A DNA stretch of 64,000 nucleotides from Boletus sp. NGJ (GCA_019096195.1 JAGTXK010000087.1:186001-250000), one strand, 5' to 3'. Shown: positions 21,716 to 33,975, counted from the first letter of the stretch. The notes: generated by a model not told the origin, from the letters alone. Numbers and translations are program-made.

Positions 21716-23265
21716 ATGGCTAGTCAAAATTTCACGCCACCTCTTCCGAGTAACTATGTTGATGCAATTAGAGAGTCCACTAGAGAACTGCGGGAAGCCC
21801 AAAATATCCAGGTGAGTGGCTATCGGCTTTTCACGCGCATCAAAACTCCATTTTATGGATTACAAACACGGCGTAGTTAGTATCGCTGCCACCAGCGCTG
21901 ATGCGCTGATGGGCCGCAGCTTCTGCGATGCGAGACTTATCTGCTTGTCAATGCCTACCCTGCGGAGCACAGCGTCTTACCAACCCCCCATCCTAGGTGA
22001 CAGATGATGCCGTGAAGCGCCTATTGTTCTCTCCCTCATTCATCCAGACGTTCAAGCGTGTCTCGAACAACCATGGGCTCCATTTCCCACTCAAATTTCC
22101 CTCGATCCTATCCGAGCTAAACTTCCTCTCCGTACTTTGTCTTCTTAATTTTGCCTCAGGGTATCGTGTGCCTCTTCACGAACAAACTGGTCGCGGTGCA
22201 TGGGATAACATAAGAGCGCTTGTGTTTGGCATGTACTTGTCCTCCGCTACTGGCCAAGGTGATCTGCTCACCGCCAAGGGAATGAGAACAATCACACCGC
22301 AGCAAATCGCAGAGCTTATGTCTGTCAAGATATACGTGGAACGATCTCATGAAACGTTACCAGGCGTGACTGTTGGAGAACTCGGCGGACACGTGTATGA
22401 TCTAGTCAAATTGATCAGCACCACGTTGAATGAGACGGGTGAGATATTGGAGCGATCAGGAATGCCAGACTTTGGGTCATTTGTCTTGCGAAGCTTAACA
22501 TCAAAACGCTCTGGAGGAAGTGATGTAACTGTGGATGACATCCTCAAAGATGTAGGCCCATCCGTCATCTCACATTGAATGAACAAAGATTGATAGCCTT
22601 TTGCAGCTCGCATGTGCTTTTCCTGCCTTTCGGGACATGGCAATTGTGGATGGAAGACGTCAGTATTTCATCTTGGTCCCTAGGAAGTGATGCTTAATGC
22701 CAGTCTTTTGCAAACAGCCGTATATTGTTTCAAGAAGGCACTCTTCTTCATACACGCGTTGACTCTGCGCTTTGGGTCGTCTTCACCTTTCCCGCTCCCA
22801 GACACCGCAAAAGTGCCGGTATTTACGGATAACGTTCTGCCTTCTCTACTTATCCATCTGGGAGTGCTGGACCTTTCGGGGGCAAAAGATGCTGCGTTGC
22901 GGAGTATATTCCCCGATGCCGCGAATGACACTCAAGTTAACACGCTCCTCGCGGTTCCCAAGGACACGCCAGGGATAGGCACTGCAGTGGTTCCAGGAAT
23001 AAAGCCAAGGACGACACTACCAAAAGATGGACCTGTCGTCACTTCGGATCAGGCATATATCTTGCGCGCCGCAGCTGTAGACGCTTGCGAGAAAATCGTT
23101 GAACATGCACATCGATTAGACGAAACTAGCTTGTCAGACGGTCAGAAGTGGATCAAGGATATCAAACTTCCAGAGCTGGATGTGTGGCTTTGGGCGGTCG
23201 CAAAGGATAGGTCGGACTACAGGGAGCTTGGGAGGTTTGTGCTGCGCGATACGGTCTTCTTTTGA
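21716..23265 (+). CDS. QNG1: Queuosine 5'-phosphate N-glycosylase (QNG1/DUF2419)
   Basis: By family this enzyme frees queuine from queuosine nucleotides so the base can be reinserted into tRNA. Exon 1 (ATG 21716, MASQNFTPPLPSNYVDAI) is joined by a long intron (5' GTGAGTGG, 3' CTAG) to VTDDAVKRLLFSPSFIQTF. Family landmarks follow: LNFLSVLCLLNFASGYR, HEQTGRGAWDNIRALVFG, a small intron region, then YCFKKALFFIHALTLRFG, PVFTDNVLPSLLIHLGVL, ILRAAAVDACEKIVE and LPELDVWLWAVAKDR near the end, with stop TGA at 23263-23265. Length and motif order match the family. It is expressed divergently from AIM41. Many fungi lack queuosine salvage, so its presence is informative about the species' tRNA biology. 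Confidence 0.9.
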
Positions 23266-24318
23266 GGGAGGCAAGGGTTACTGTCGTACATATAGTGATC
23301 GACCAGCATCTGGGAATGGGCGCACATCCATGGGGATATACTACCACACAAACTCAACTTTTCCTTCCGGGCGCTGTTCCGTGGACGCAAAAGGGGAATG
23401 AACGAAATTAAAAGCGACAGTGTTATCAGCTCGGGAGTATTAGCTAGACAGTATCTGGATCGAAGTGCCGCAACTTCATGTTGATAATCACATACAGTAT
23501 GCCGCCATGGCCATCTTCTGAAGAGCGTCACATCTCGCATGGAACTGGAAACAGTCTACATTCACAAGTGGGAAAATGACCACACCGCGGGGCGGCGCAA
23601 AGACAGTAAGCTTCGGGATCATTCCCTGGGTCCATCAGGCAAAATGCATAGCATAAGCCCTGACCCGCACCGCATCCGAGAGCCGGGGTGCGTATCGGCA
23701 TGGTTGGGAAATCCTGGACTCATCAGCGCCCCTGTGTGCCACTATATCGGTGCTGGACATAGAGATGCGGGAGCGGACCCCTTGACAAGGGTACTGGGCT
23801 GTGGGCGTGCTTGAGATCAATGAGCGTAATCGGACCACCACCTGTCTGTGATCGAAGAAGGCGCTGCGAGTCCGCAGTGTTCAGTACGTCCTGGAAGGGC
23901 AGGGAATGGAACCATGGCCATGCGAGAATAGCTCCTTTAACGTCGCCTAGCATATGTGAGAAGCACGTAACCATAAAGATTCAACCAACCTACTGTGAGA
24001 AGCGGGCTTCACGCTCGTCGTGATTGTGGTGAGAAAACGCATGGCCTGGAGACGTGTCCGATCAGACGTTGCTGGACATCGTTTACAAGAAACAATTTAC
24101 ATGTACTCCGCTTACTTCCAAAATTCATATCTTGTGTCGCCTGGGTGACTGCCAGTGTTTTCAAGCTGAGTTTCACGGGAGAGTCGAGTATAAAAGTTGG
24201 GAGGTCCTGCCAACGCAAGGAGGGCTGCTAAAAAGAACTGCCGGTATCCAATCACCTCTGGTCTCTGAGACCTTCTCGCCGCTCCAACCAGCCTATCGGA
24301 AACGAGCAAACCTGAGAG
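23266..24318. other. Intergenic region upstream of NAD kinase
   Basis: About 1.05 kb. Minus-strand frames at 23635-23974 and a plus frame at 23539-23814 have no recognisable domain or convincing splice structure. A small unrecognised gene cannot be excluded, but nothing supports one. Confidence 0.4.
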
Positions 24319-27300
24319 ATGTCCACGCCCGAGTCTGACTTGGAGATCTTCAGTACTCCACCCACCTCACCGTGCATATCCCGAACCAACTCGAACGTGG
24401 ACGACGACATAGACATGAACTGCCTACCAACTGAGAACGTCATTCGGCCCTCGCTGTCGAGACGAGGCAGTAGACCATCAATCCTGTCGTCTCTGTCTTC
24501 TTTGCAAACGAACATTACCTGGAACCACGACATCGTAGTCGATCAACAGTCGCCAGCCAACTTGGTTGGTAATAAGGCCATCGCCACATCACCGACGATA
24601 GCCGACGCTATTACGCATCAACCTGTCAGTAGCGCAACACCAGTCTCCATTTCAAGTTCTCCCTCCAGTTTTGGCTCGATACCCAGGTCTATGGATTCCT
24701 CTCATTTCCCGACTAAATCGCCATGCTTCGTGCACTCCCATCTCGACAAGGGTGCATCACTCCAGGATTGGTTGCACGCCAAAGAGCGTGACGTCCTTGG
24801 CACCGACGTCGGCGTAGCCAGGTCCCTTCAACAGCTACCACGAACACGCAATCAGAACAACCAAGCAATTTCTCCGCCAGTAGAGTTTCCATGCAGAGAT
24901 GGCGCTACTCACATGTTGGCTTGTAATGAGGACGACGACGATCCCGACAGTGGTAGTTTGACGAAGCAGCTTGCCGAGACTGCCGTTGGTGTTCGAGAAA
25001 TGAGCAAGCAGCTGGGTAAGTCGTCCTGGCTTCGATGGGGTGCTTTATGCCCATTCTGTACAGGTCGTGCTCGGATACGCGCGAATATTCAAAGTGTCCT
25101 CATCGTGACCAAAGCCCGAGACAACAGACTTATCAAGTTAACCCGCGAGCTCGCGCTTTACCTCATGCTCAAACCACGCCACGGTCATCGTGGTCTTATC
25201 GTGTGAGCAACATATTAATGGTCTTTATCGTGTCTTGATGCATGTGCACAGATATGTAGATCACCAGCTACGACAATCTAGGCGCTTCGATGCTGCCGGA
25301 CTTAAACGTGACCATCCCGAGCTATTCGAACCATTCCCCAGCAGGAGGTCATCGAGTAATAATTCGCTGTCGTCCTTGTCATCATTCACGTCTCAAGATG
25401 ACCCTCATGGGCAACAAGAGGGGCAACTCCGGTATTGGACCAGTGAAATGTGTAGTCGTAGCCCGCAACTATTTGATTTTGTTATCACTGTAAGTGTTTG
25501 TATGATGGCTGGTTACACAGTTCTAATAGAATTACAGCTGGGGGGTGATGGAACCGTGCTATTTACTTCGTGGTTATTCCAGCGTATTGTTCCACCAGTC
25601 CTCCCGTTTGCGCTGGGCTCTCTAGGTTTCCTCACAAACTTTGACTTTGTGGACCATCAGGCAGTGGTGGATTCTGCCATTGACGCGGGTATCCGAGTCA
25701 ACCTTCGTATGCGATTCACCTGCACAGTATACCGTGCAGTATTCGACAAAGGGAGGTGTAGGAAAGCGGTTAAGAAGGGCGAGACCGGCGAGATCATGAT
25801 GAAAGACGTAAAGAAGGGTGGTTGGGAAGCACTTGAGGGTGGCTGGTCAGGGGTCTTACCCGACGGCGGTAAATGCACCAAGGACAAGGAGATCATGTGC
25901 TTCACCACCCGCCCTGTGGAGACGTTCGAAGTCTTGAATGACCTCGTCGTAGATCGAGGACCAAGTCCCTACGTCAGTTTGTTGGAACTTTTTGGTTTGT
26001 GGGGAATGTTTTCTCCCGTGTCTCATCCTGACTCCGATGGCACAGGTGATGAACATCACATGACCACCGTACAAGCGGACGGCCTGTGTGTAGCGACACC
26101 CACTGGGTCAACTGCATATTCGGTGAGATTGGTATAAACGTTATTCCTTTCGAAAATTCTAATCATGCGAAAGCTTTCCGCCGGTGGATCTCTTGTTCAT
26201 CCAGAAATTCCAGCCATCCTCATCAGTCCTATTTGTCCCCACACACTCTCCTTCCGTCCCATGCTTCTTCCCGACAGCATGGAACTCAGGATTTGCGTTC
26301 CGTACAACTCTCGCAGTACTGCATGGGCTTCGTTTGATGGCCGTGGACGGGTGGAACTCAAGCGTAAGTTGGCTTTATACATGATGTCGCCTGACTCAGC
26401 GCTAAATCTCGGGAACAGAGGGTGACCATATCAAGATCAGCGCCTCAAAATACCCATTCCCCACAGTGTGCGCGGACAAGCAGTCCACCGACTGGTTCCA
26501 TTCAATTTCTCGCACCCTGAAGTGGAACGAACGCCAGAGACAAAAATCGTTCGTCGTCGTGGAGGAAGGACCAGCGAAGACCAGCCGTGCGCGGAGAACC
26601 ACTTTTAGTTCAGCTGTAGATGGGTCACTTGCCTCTGAGCCCCTTGAAGAAGTGGAGAGTGACGAGGAAGTGGTGGAGGAGGATGACACGTTTGACATCG
26701 ATGATTCTTCGACTGACGCTCTGAACGACGAGCAAAATGCCGCGATTCACATCCAAAATGCGCAGAGCACGGTGGAGTTCCCACTCAGGGCCACTAAAGC
26801 ACGGGAGGTGGCATCGCAAACCGACTCTGGACTCGAGATGGCTGCTGCTGCTCTCAGACATAACCTCACACCCAGGTTCTCTCGTTCAGCGAGGTCAAGG
26901 TCGCGGTCAAAATCGGGTTTACGCTCAGGGGTTGATACCCCGGGACGGTTTGCGGGACCTGCCCATTCACCACCACATCTCCCGGATCATTATCACTCAG
27001 CGTTCACCTCCGATATCCCCTCTCCAACCATCTCCGATTCCTCTGATGACTCGTTGTCAAACATGGACCATGTCCAGCGAGGCGCTAGAGATGACATCCA
27101 TTCAGCACAGCAGTACTTCAGTGGTCGTAGTCGGATCCCTCGAGATAGGGACTTTGATGACAATCTCCAGACACCAACGATACCAGACAGTGTTTCTGAT
27201 AGAAGGACCCACCCCCACCCCAAAATGAGCTCGAATGACTCAGAGGACGATCACCAAAATCGTCGCACTTTTGCTGTATGGGGAAATGACGAAACCGACA

Positions 27301-27326
27301 GTGGGACCAGCGACAGCGACCCTTGA
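24319..27326 (+). CDS. NAD(+) kinase
   Basis: Phosphorylates NAD to NADP. The first ~230 residues (ATG 24319, [18 protein letters not shown]) are Ser/Pro-rich and low complexity. The kinase domain begins at [17 protein letters not shown] and RELALYLM. After introns come [20 protein letters not shown] with the GGDGT nucleotide-binding motif, [30 protein letters not shown], then [20 protein letters not shown] across a splice, the PHTLSFRP block, and DGHxxVEL-like [19 protein letters not shown]. The C terminus has [20 protein letters not shown], then a long acidic Ser/Arg-rich tail ([19 protein letters not shown]) to stop at 27326. The arrangement fits the cytosolic Utr1 type with long fungal extensions at both ends. 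All catalytic motifs are intact. Confidence 0.92.
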
Positions 27327-27535
27327 TGATAATCTCTTGCTCACTTATTGGTGGGTGACTCCTTTCTACCCTTCGTTTCGTTGCCATTCAATAATTCTTG
27401 GATTGAGGAATTTTGTGATGGATGTACGTGTAGTTGTGTATTTAAGTATTTAGCTCATAAAGTATGCGTAAACCATTTGAAGATCACGTGCGGGATCGCG
27501 TCTTGTAAGAACTCAACTTGAATTATCACTCTGAC

Positions 27536-29862
27536 ATGACAGAGTTTAGTGGTGCTCATCTCACGACTTCCCGCGTCAATCGTCTGCTGAGGCCTCTTAG
27601 GAACAAATGCAACACTCTGGTTGCGCTTCCAAGGACAGCGACGGTGTCTCGTGTCACCTTCTCGAAGCAGTCGTCCAGCTGGGACCCTGACGGCCGCCCT
27701 CCTCTCACTGTACTCTGTCCCTCGGTAGGAACCAAGAAATTAGGGATCGACAGCCATTCTGCAGACGAGTTTGAGCTCTCAAGACGGATCCATGCAGTCT
27801 GCGATGCTTTCAAGAATATTGTACATGGTGCCTACAGTCAACCGTGCACTGAACGTATTCCTAGTCTTGCCGCAATGTGTAGTCTGGTCGTTGGCGAAAA
27901 CATGCCCGCTGCAAACTCTGATAGCACTTTAATTGATTCCGGAGAGGATTCAACCAACCAAAACGATCTACTGGACGTAGATGGCGTATACGAGGCCGTG
28001 CCACCACATTGTCGCAGGTATCTGTCTTGTTCTCCCCGAGTGTACTGACAACTGACTGGTGCAATCCTAGGTTCTTGATTGTGTCGCATGCTTTGTCCAT
28101 GATCCTATGCGTCTGTACCCATCATCATACCCTTGTGACCAGCTTGCTCGACCACTGCCTCTCGTTCGGTCTGGTACATGAATCTACTCGTCTCTTGAAT
28201 ATCGTTCTTGCACAAGCATTTATGTCACCTAGCTCGTACCCCCCTCCAGTCATGCACCCAGCCCACACAAGCTATCTTCTTGACCTTCACACAAAGTGGA
28301 CAACCAGAAACAAGTCATCTGGGTCACCTTCGGGCTCGCTGTTCACCACATCCACATTCTGCAAAGCGGTGCTTGGCACCTTGTCACGAACCTCTTCCTG
28401 TAACTCACGCAGCCTATGGACCTCCATGGTTTTAAACAAATTATTGCATGCTATCGAAAGCTGCGATATCGACTCTTCTATTGACATTATCTGCGCACTT
28501 TCCCAGAGTTTCTGGGAAATATCGGGCTCTTCGCTGGATGGCAGACAAGATGACGCCCAACTTGTGATGCTCAGGAACAAGCTCTCCGAGTTGATGTCAC
28601 ACCTATTTGATCAGCTTTTCACTCAAGATGATCCACATTCCTCTTTCTTGACCCCATCGAGAATCCACGCTGCCATCGGTATACTCCGTGCTTGTCATGC
28701 TGCTCGACTTCACCGTTTGCGGATGTCAACCCCAGGTTCTCTTATCGACCTTCCTGATATGATCATTATCTTTACAACGCATATATTTGTCGCTTTCCGG
28801 AACTCGATCGATAATTCCCACTACCTTTCAACCATCCTTGATGACTCAAGTCCTGTTCCAACCACATTTTCCAAGCTGATGGCATACTTCAGTCGGCTTC
28901 AAGAAACCCAAGCCTTCGGAGACTTCGTAGAATCATTCCTCACGGAGCTGAAAATGTATTCGTCTGCCTTTCGCTCTGAGAAGCTATCTGGGCTCGACGC
29001 CTCCCTGTGGGCATGCGCACTCCACCACTTTGAGACATCCATAGCGAGCTCTCAGAAGGGTAATTCCACCCTTGTAACAAGATACAAACGGCAACTGATG
29101 GAAGCGGTGGATGCAGCAGAACGTCGGTGCTTCGGAGGAGAAATGGACAGCAGCCCCGTTGTCTCGTTGTCTATTCGTTCGAATCGTGCAAAACGTACAA
29201 AGCGCGGGAGGCTAAGCGGACACTGGGAGTGGGAGGACATGGTCGGATCTTGGATTCGAAAGACACCAGTGCATAAGAAACGGAAGATTGATGAGGGTCG
29301 TCCACCCACCCTATCGCAACATGATCAGTTGGCACGTCCACGAGATACCATAACCTTTAAGGCTGTATCCGGACCAATATCTGTCTCCACGCCCTTGTCA
29401 ACCCGCCATCGACATTCGTCCACGTTTTCCACATCATCATCCACATCATCATCCCACTCTCAGCTCTCCGAACCCGAATCCCGCACGGAAGACGGGTCCG
29501 AATACCAAGAGGAGAGTAACAGGGAGAACTATGTTAGCATTCGCTCGCTAGTAGTCAAGGGATCCCATCCCATCAAACGTCGAAGTTCGAATTTCTCCTC
29601 TCTATTGGCCGACGCTCAGACGAACCGTATCCTATTACACTCAAAACGACGACCCGACTCAAAGCCGCCATCTTCTGTCGTACCTGAGAAGTACGTGCTG
29701 CCGCTCTCTTCACAAGAGTCTCGGTATACCCCGCGCAAGCATAAACAGAAGGCAATTTGCAGAAAGGTGTCGCCCCCGCCAGCGCCGTTGGGAGGTTTAC
29801 TCCTTTCCGACGATTCATTGGATTTGTTTGCTTATGCGACGTCCTCGCCAGCCAGATGCTGA
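27536..29862 (+). CDS. Unrecognised large basidiomycete protein
   Basis: Two exons: ATG 27536 (MTEFSGAHLTTSRVNRLLRPL), a 5' exon ending in PHCRR with donor AG|GTATCT, an intron with acceptor ATCCTAG, then FLIVSHALSMILC and a long open frame to 29862. The central ~350 residues are helical with a few hydrophobic stretches. A conserved-looking motif GHWEWEDMVGSWIRKTP and basic runs (KRTKRGR, HKKRKID) lie near residue 450, consistent with nuclear targeting. The last ~170 residues are Ser/Thr-rich (TSSSTSSSHSQL) and probably disordered. I recognise no domain. The long open frame, clean splice and coding-like composition make it a real gene. Function is unknown. Confidence 0.78.
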
Positions 29863-30611
29863 ATTGAGAATCAAGTATTAGTACTTAGAGTACTTGCGAT
29901 TGCGAAACGTGTATGTAATTCCCGAACTCAGCCTCACGCATGAACGTTTGAACTACATTCCATGGCAAGTCAACAACATATGTGTGGGTAACCGTCGACC
30001 GGCGTCGTTCATCAGAAAGTGGTACGGGTCAAGTGATATCGTTCGAAAAGCTCTTGGAACTGTAATGATTATGCTTTCCGTACTGCAAGAGCCACAATAT
30101 CACCTCCCCCGCTCTCGAAGTTCACAATAGCACATACACTTTGGTAATCGCGCGTCGCATCCGGAAGAAATGATTCGCATTCACACCATGTGTCCGCCTC
30201 ATGCATGTTGTGAGGAAAACCTTCCATGTGGTGATTTGTATCGAAAGAAGCACGGCAAGCCTCCAGCTGTCGTTCGACGCAGTAAACCCTGCACCACAAC
30301 CTTTCAACTCGAGGTGCAGAAATCGTCACGGGAACGAGCATCCTTCTTGGATACATCTGGGCTTCTCTCTTTTGAGTCGTCAGTGAGTATGTGTCACAGT
30401 ACGCTTGTCGATTCCTAGACGTGAACTGGCATTCATAATGTTTAGAGCTGACCACGGCAGTTCTGCCCATCTCACATCCCCTTCGTACTCTCGTCCAGCA
30501 TCGAGGGCGCGCTCGGTGGATCAAGAATTTTTCACCCCCACTAAGGCCAGTTTTCTTTCGGACAATGTGTCCGATCCAATGTGAGGCTAAAGGTGTCCAT
30601 AGCCTAGGAGT
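29863..30611. other. Intergenic region upstream of GTPase F
   Basis: About 750 bp. A 151-codon minus-strand frame (30069-30524) has no known motif and an odd composition (many Cys/Arg), so I do not call it. A CCTAG acceptor-like site 4 bp before ATG 30612 hints at an upstream 5'UTR intron, as in other members. Confidence 0.4.
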
Positions 30612-32057
30612 ATGGCCACTTTAAATGTTCTGTTCATCGGAGAAACAAACATAGGGGAAGGATCTATTATCGATCTCATTGCAGGTTCAAGGGAGCGGAA
30701 GAGAACCCCTCGCCACGCTGGTCGCCGCGCACTTGGCGATGACACGCGTAACGTTACGCTTGGTGGCAAGACATTCAAACTACATGTTTCGCCCACGAGC
30801 GAATCTACGTCCCCAGTGGCGCTCAGGGAAGGAATTCAGAACATATTGACGGACCTTTGCAGCAATGGCGGTATTCGCCTGCTTGTGTATTGCATGAATG
30901 CATTACATCCCAATGTGTGGATTCACGAAATTCATCGCACCATTGCTTCTAATTCAATCCTGCCCTCACGCATCCCCGCGGTTGCTGTCGTCGATGGAAT
31001 GTCCGATGTGGTTCAGCAAGAGAGTTGGTGGTCCCGAAATGAGAGTGCCCTGGCCAATCAAGGGCTCCACTTTGATGCCCACGCATTCATCCAGATGATG
31101 ACCACAGGCTCCCAGTCGCCTACCACGGATCACATCTCAGGGAGTCGTCATGCATTGCACACACTCATTCTCCAAAACTGCGCTTACGCCATCAACTCTG
31201 AAACAGACTCGGACTTCCAACGTACGGCCCCCTACAAACAACAATTAGGAAACTCATTTCAATCTCTCGTCACGTTAGCCAGGAAATCTTCCTCTCGCGC
31301 ATCTGCTGGTTCCAAAGCCATCGACATCGTACTGCTGGGCGAGATTGGCGTAGGTAAAAGCTCACTCATCAATCTGATCGCGAGGAAAAAGGTTGCCGGA
31401 GTATCATCGGACAGCATAGGTTGTACTCAGACTACCGCTGAGTATACCTGCGAGGAGAATGGGAGAACCTTCCATTTATACGACACCCCTGGCCTCGTTG
31501 ATCCTCAAATGGGTGCCGAATCCTTCATTGAACCAATCGATACCATCCAAAAGCTGATACGCAGGCTTGGCGATGGAAACGGCCCCGACCTTCTCCTTTT
31601 CTGCGCTGAAAACTCAAAGCCAACGGTAGCTCTTCAGAGAAACTATCGTTTGTTTTCCAAGATCATCTGCCAAAATAAAGTTCCGTTCGCTCTTGCTGTC
31701 ACGAAACTTGAGGAAGGTCAAGATGCACATCAATGGTGGAGTCAACACCGTGCCACGATTCGGAGGTATGGCATCGGCTGCTCAGGGTACGCTGGTATTG
31801 GACAGGAGAAACGACATTCGGGTCCCAACCCAGACTCGGAAGGGCAGTTGAGAGAGTCCCTCTTGTCGTTCTTTGTCACATGCACCGATCGACAGAGGCA
31901 CAGGGAAAGCTCGCTATTTTCCTCAATAGGCCGCAGGCTAGGTTTGGTTCCTTCCTTCCTACGTTCTCAAGAGCCGACGCTGGAGAAGACTTTGATGAAT
32001 CAGTGCGGACTGGAGGAGCAGATCGCTCGAGAACTTGCCAACCGGATGGTTGCTTGA
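30612..32057 (+). CDS. Tandem GTPase F: dead N domain, active-looking C domain
   Basis: 481 residues. The first domain keeps the fold's landmarks (LNVLFIGETNIG, GIRLLVYCMN, 'QESWWSRNE', FDAHAF), but its P-loop reads GETNIGEGS, with Glu in place of the phosphate-binding Lys, and no DTxG is visible, so nucleotide binding is doubtful. The second domain, from about residue 232, is intact: GEIGVGKSS, GCT, YDTPGLVDP, ALQRNYRLF, and a G4 position VTKLEEG, which is closest to a TKxD box among all copies. The usual UBA-like end follows (LMNQCGLEEQIARELANRM). Compared with GTPase C the order of live and dead domains is reversed. The single open frame without introns from the first ATG supports a working gene. 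Confidence 0.87.
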   Translation: MATLNVLFIGETNIGEGSIIDLIAGSRERKRTPRHAGRRALGDDTRNVTLGGKTFKLHVSPTSESTSPVALREGIQNILTDLCSNGGIRLLVYCMNALHPNVWIHEIHRTIASNSILPSRIPAVAVVDGMSDVVQQESWWSRNESALANQGLHFDAHAFIQMMTTGSQSPTTDHISGSRHALHTLILQNCAYAINSETDSDFQRTAPYKQQLGNSFQSLVTLARKSSSRASAGSKAIDIVLLGEIGVGKSSLINLIARKKVAGVSSDSIGCTQTTAEYTCEENGRTFHLYDTPGLVDPQMGAESFIEPIDTIQKLIRRLGDGNGPDLLLFCAENSKPTVALQRNYRLFSKIICQNKVPFALAVTKLEEGQDAHQWWSQHRATIRRYGIGCSGYAGIGQEKRHSGPNPDSEGQLRESLLSFFVTCTDRQRHRESSLFSSIGRRLGLVPSFLRSQEPTLEKTLMNQCGLEEQIARELANRMVA

Positions 32058-33130
32058 AGCAATCTTATATCAGTGACAGGATGTACAAATTTCTCGTCCG
32101 TATGCTTTATATCATGACTTATATTCTTGTTTCTTTGACACAAGTTCCTCGATAGTTACGCAACTCGAATGTGAAGATGCCCCTAATCTCAAGAGTTTTG
32201 GCCAGTCTCGTTAACAAGTAACTTGAGTGGCGTTGCGAGTGATACACAACCGCGCAATGTTGGATCAAACCTGAATATGCGTACTTTTGGAGTTGATTTC
32301 TGCGTCAGAAACACCGCGTCTTGGTTGGTAATAATATCTTGGCACGACTGCTGCGGCCCATTGAAGTGCGGAGGCCATATTGAAGCTGATGCGAAACAGA
32401 TACATAGCCTTTACTGAGCCTTGATACACGATGGTCACCTTGTCCGTTGACCACGTGCAGAATGCCATGTACCTACAGGCCCGCCGTTTGCTGCACGACA
32501 TCCACGATGTTACAATATTTGGTTTATCTACATCATGATCATGATTCAACGTGCTACCCCATGGCACCGCTTTTGTGACCTGGGAGGGTTCATTCGTACT
32601 ATGTACCAGCATTCATCGGGAGAGTCTGTCTTTGACTCTAACTTCCAACTGGGAAGTACGAGAGACCACCATGATGCACCTCCACTGGCAAATATCTCTG
32701 GCGCTGAACCCACTGTCCATGATGGGAACTTCCTGACCACGTTCCAACCCCCTCCGAACAAAGCATTGCCATGCACGGCACGAGTCCTCGTGTCGACCCC
32801 CCCCTCCAACTGGCACGCGATTAATCACCGAGGATCATCTGGACCAGTCGAGGCACCCAGCACCGTCGGGTGCATTCGCCTACTAGGCTACTCCCAAAAC
32901 ACAAATACCACCGCCTGTCAATTCGCTAGCCTCTAGTCCTCTCTCCATCGACCCACCCTCAATTTGTTAACCTTCACACTCTTCGTCGTCCCGCCACTTC
33001 CTTGATAGTGGTCAATTATCTCTAACTGCTGCACACGGATCATACACATTTTTAACGCCCTTTGAATTCTGTGGTATGTATGTTGCAAGCCAGTCGATGG
33101 GGGCCGATCTAAACGTCCGATAGATTACTC
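32058..33130. other. Intergenic region with the 5'UTR intron of GTPase G
   Basis: Contains the upstream flank that is duplicated before GTPase H. A 50-bp intron (33074-33123, GTATGTATG...GATAG) ends just before ATG 33131 and is matched by a 50-bp intron before H. A minus frame at 32265-32612 has no recognised domain. Confidence 0.5.
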
Positions 33131-33975
33131 ATGAGCACTGGGTTGAACATCATCCTGTTTGGAGAGACGGGCGTCGGAAAGAGCTCGGTGATCAACCTGA
33201 TTGCTGGGAGGCAAGTCGCAGATACCTCTCCAGACGTTCAGGGTTGTACCATGTCGTTCAAGCCGTACACTTTCCCTGTGAAGGGCCGAAGTTTTCATAT
33301 CTGGGACACGGTTGGCCTGGAGGAGCCAGAGATGGGTGTCAATGGCTACCTCTCCGCAATCGAACAGTCTTTCGAACTGATCCAACACCTGACAAGCCAG
33401 GGTGGTGTTGACCTGCTACTTTTCTGCATTCGCGGAAACAGAGTCACTGCGACTACGCAGAGCAACTATAGGTTGTTCTACGAAGTACTTTGCAGGTCCA
33501 AAGTCCCGATCGCAGTTATCGTCACGCACCTCGAGCGGGAACCCAACATGGAGAAATGGTGGGAGAGAAACGTGGACAGTCTAGATAAGTACGGCATCAA
33601 AGCTGCGGGTCACGCATGCGTTACCGGGCTGCCGACGCACAGCAAGTACCGGGAATCGCAACACAACGTCTGGAAGTTGTTGGAAGGGCGTCACGCTGAA
33701 GGGAGATTCAACATGCCACCAGACGGGTGGTTCATCGAGTTTCTGCGCGCGTTTGGACTGTTTGCCCCTTTGAAGGAGAAGTCGAAGCGGAAGGACATTA
33801 TGAAGGTCTTGACGAAACGTTGCAGATTGGATCCGAAGACGGCAGAGGAACTCGCTGTTAAGCTGGAGGGGGCTTGAGTTGGACGGCGTTGTATTATGGG
33901 TTCACCGGTATAGTTACGTTTCACGAATACCGGCCACGTCAAATTTCTGATCGTACATGTAAACATGTATCTTTC
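32650..33975 (+). repeat. Segmental duplication unit 1 (carries GTPase G)
   Basis: Pairs with 34360-35470. Shared landmarks read by eye: the upstream GCCATGCACGGCA and AACACAAATAC, the GTATGTATGTTG intron start, the whole GTPase coding region, and downstream GGGCTTGAGTTGGACGGCG followed by GTTATGGGTTCACCGG-like sequence. Edges are approximate. Confidence 0.75.
33131..33877 (+). CDS. AIG1-like P-loop GTPase G, single domain
   Basis: 248 residues and the tidiest family member. G1 is GETGVGKSS, switch I GCT, G3 WDTVGLEEPEMGVNGYL, block TATTQSNYRLFYEVLC, G4 position VTHLERE with 'MEKWWERN', HACVT, then a W-led amphipathic helix (WFIEFLRAFGLF), a basic linker and the UBA-like C terminus VLTKRCRLDPKTAEELAVKL. 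The first ATG is used; a 50-bp intron lies immediately upstream in the 5'UTR. It is the parent-like copy of the decayed GTPase H 800 bp downstream and is closest in sequence to B and I, which share the GLEEP..G.NGYL segment. Confidence 0.92.
   Translation: MSTGLNIILFGETGVGKSSVINLIAGRQVADTSPDVQGCTMSFKPYTFPVKGRSFHIWDTVGLEEPEMGVNGYLSAIEQSFELIQHLTSQGGVDLLLFCIRGNRVTATTQSNYRLFYEVLCRSKVPIAVIVTHLEREPNMEKWWERNVDSLDKYGIKAAGHACVTGLPTHSKYRESQHNVWKLLEGRHAEGRFNMPPDGWFIEFLRAFGLFAPLKEKSKRKDIMKVLTKRCRLDPKTAEELAVKLEGA

Noticed and set aside
30069-30524. 151-codon minus-strand frame upstream of GTPase F
   Set aside because: No recognisable domain, unusual Cys/Arg-rich composition, no splice context, and it lies in a probable promoter.
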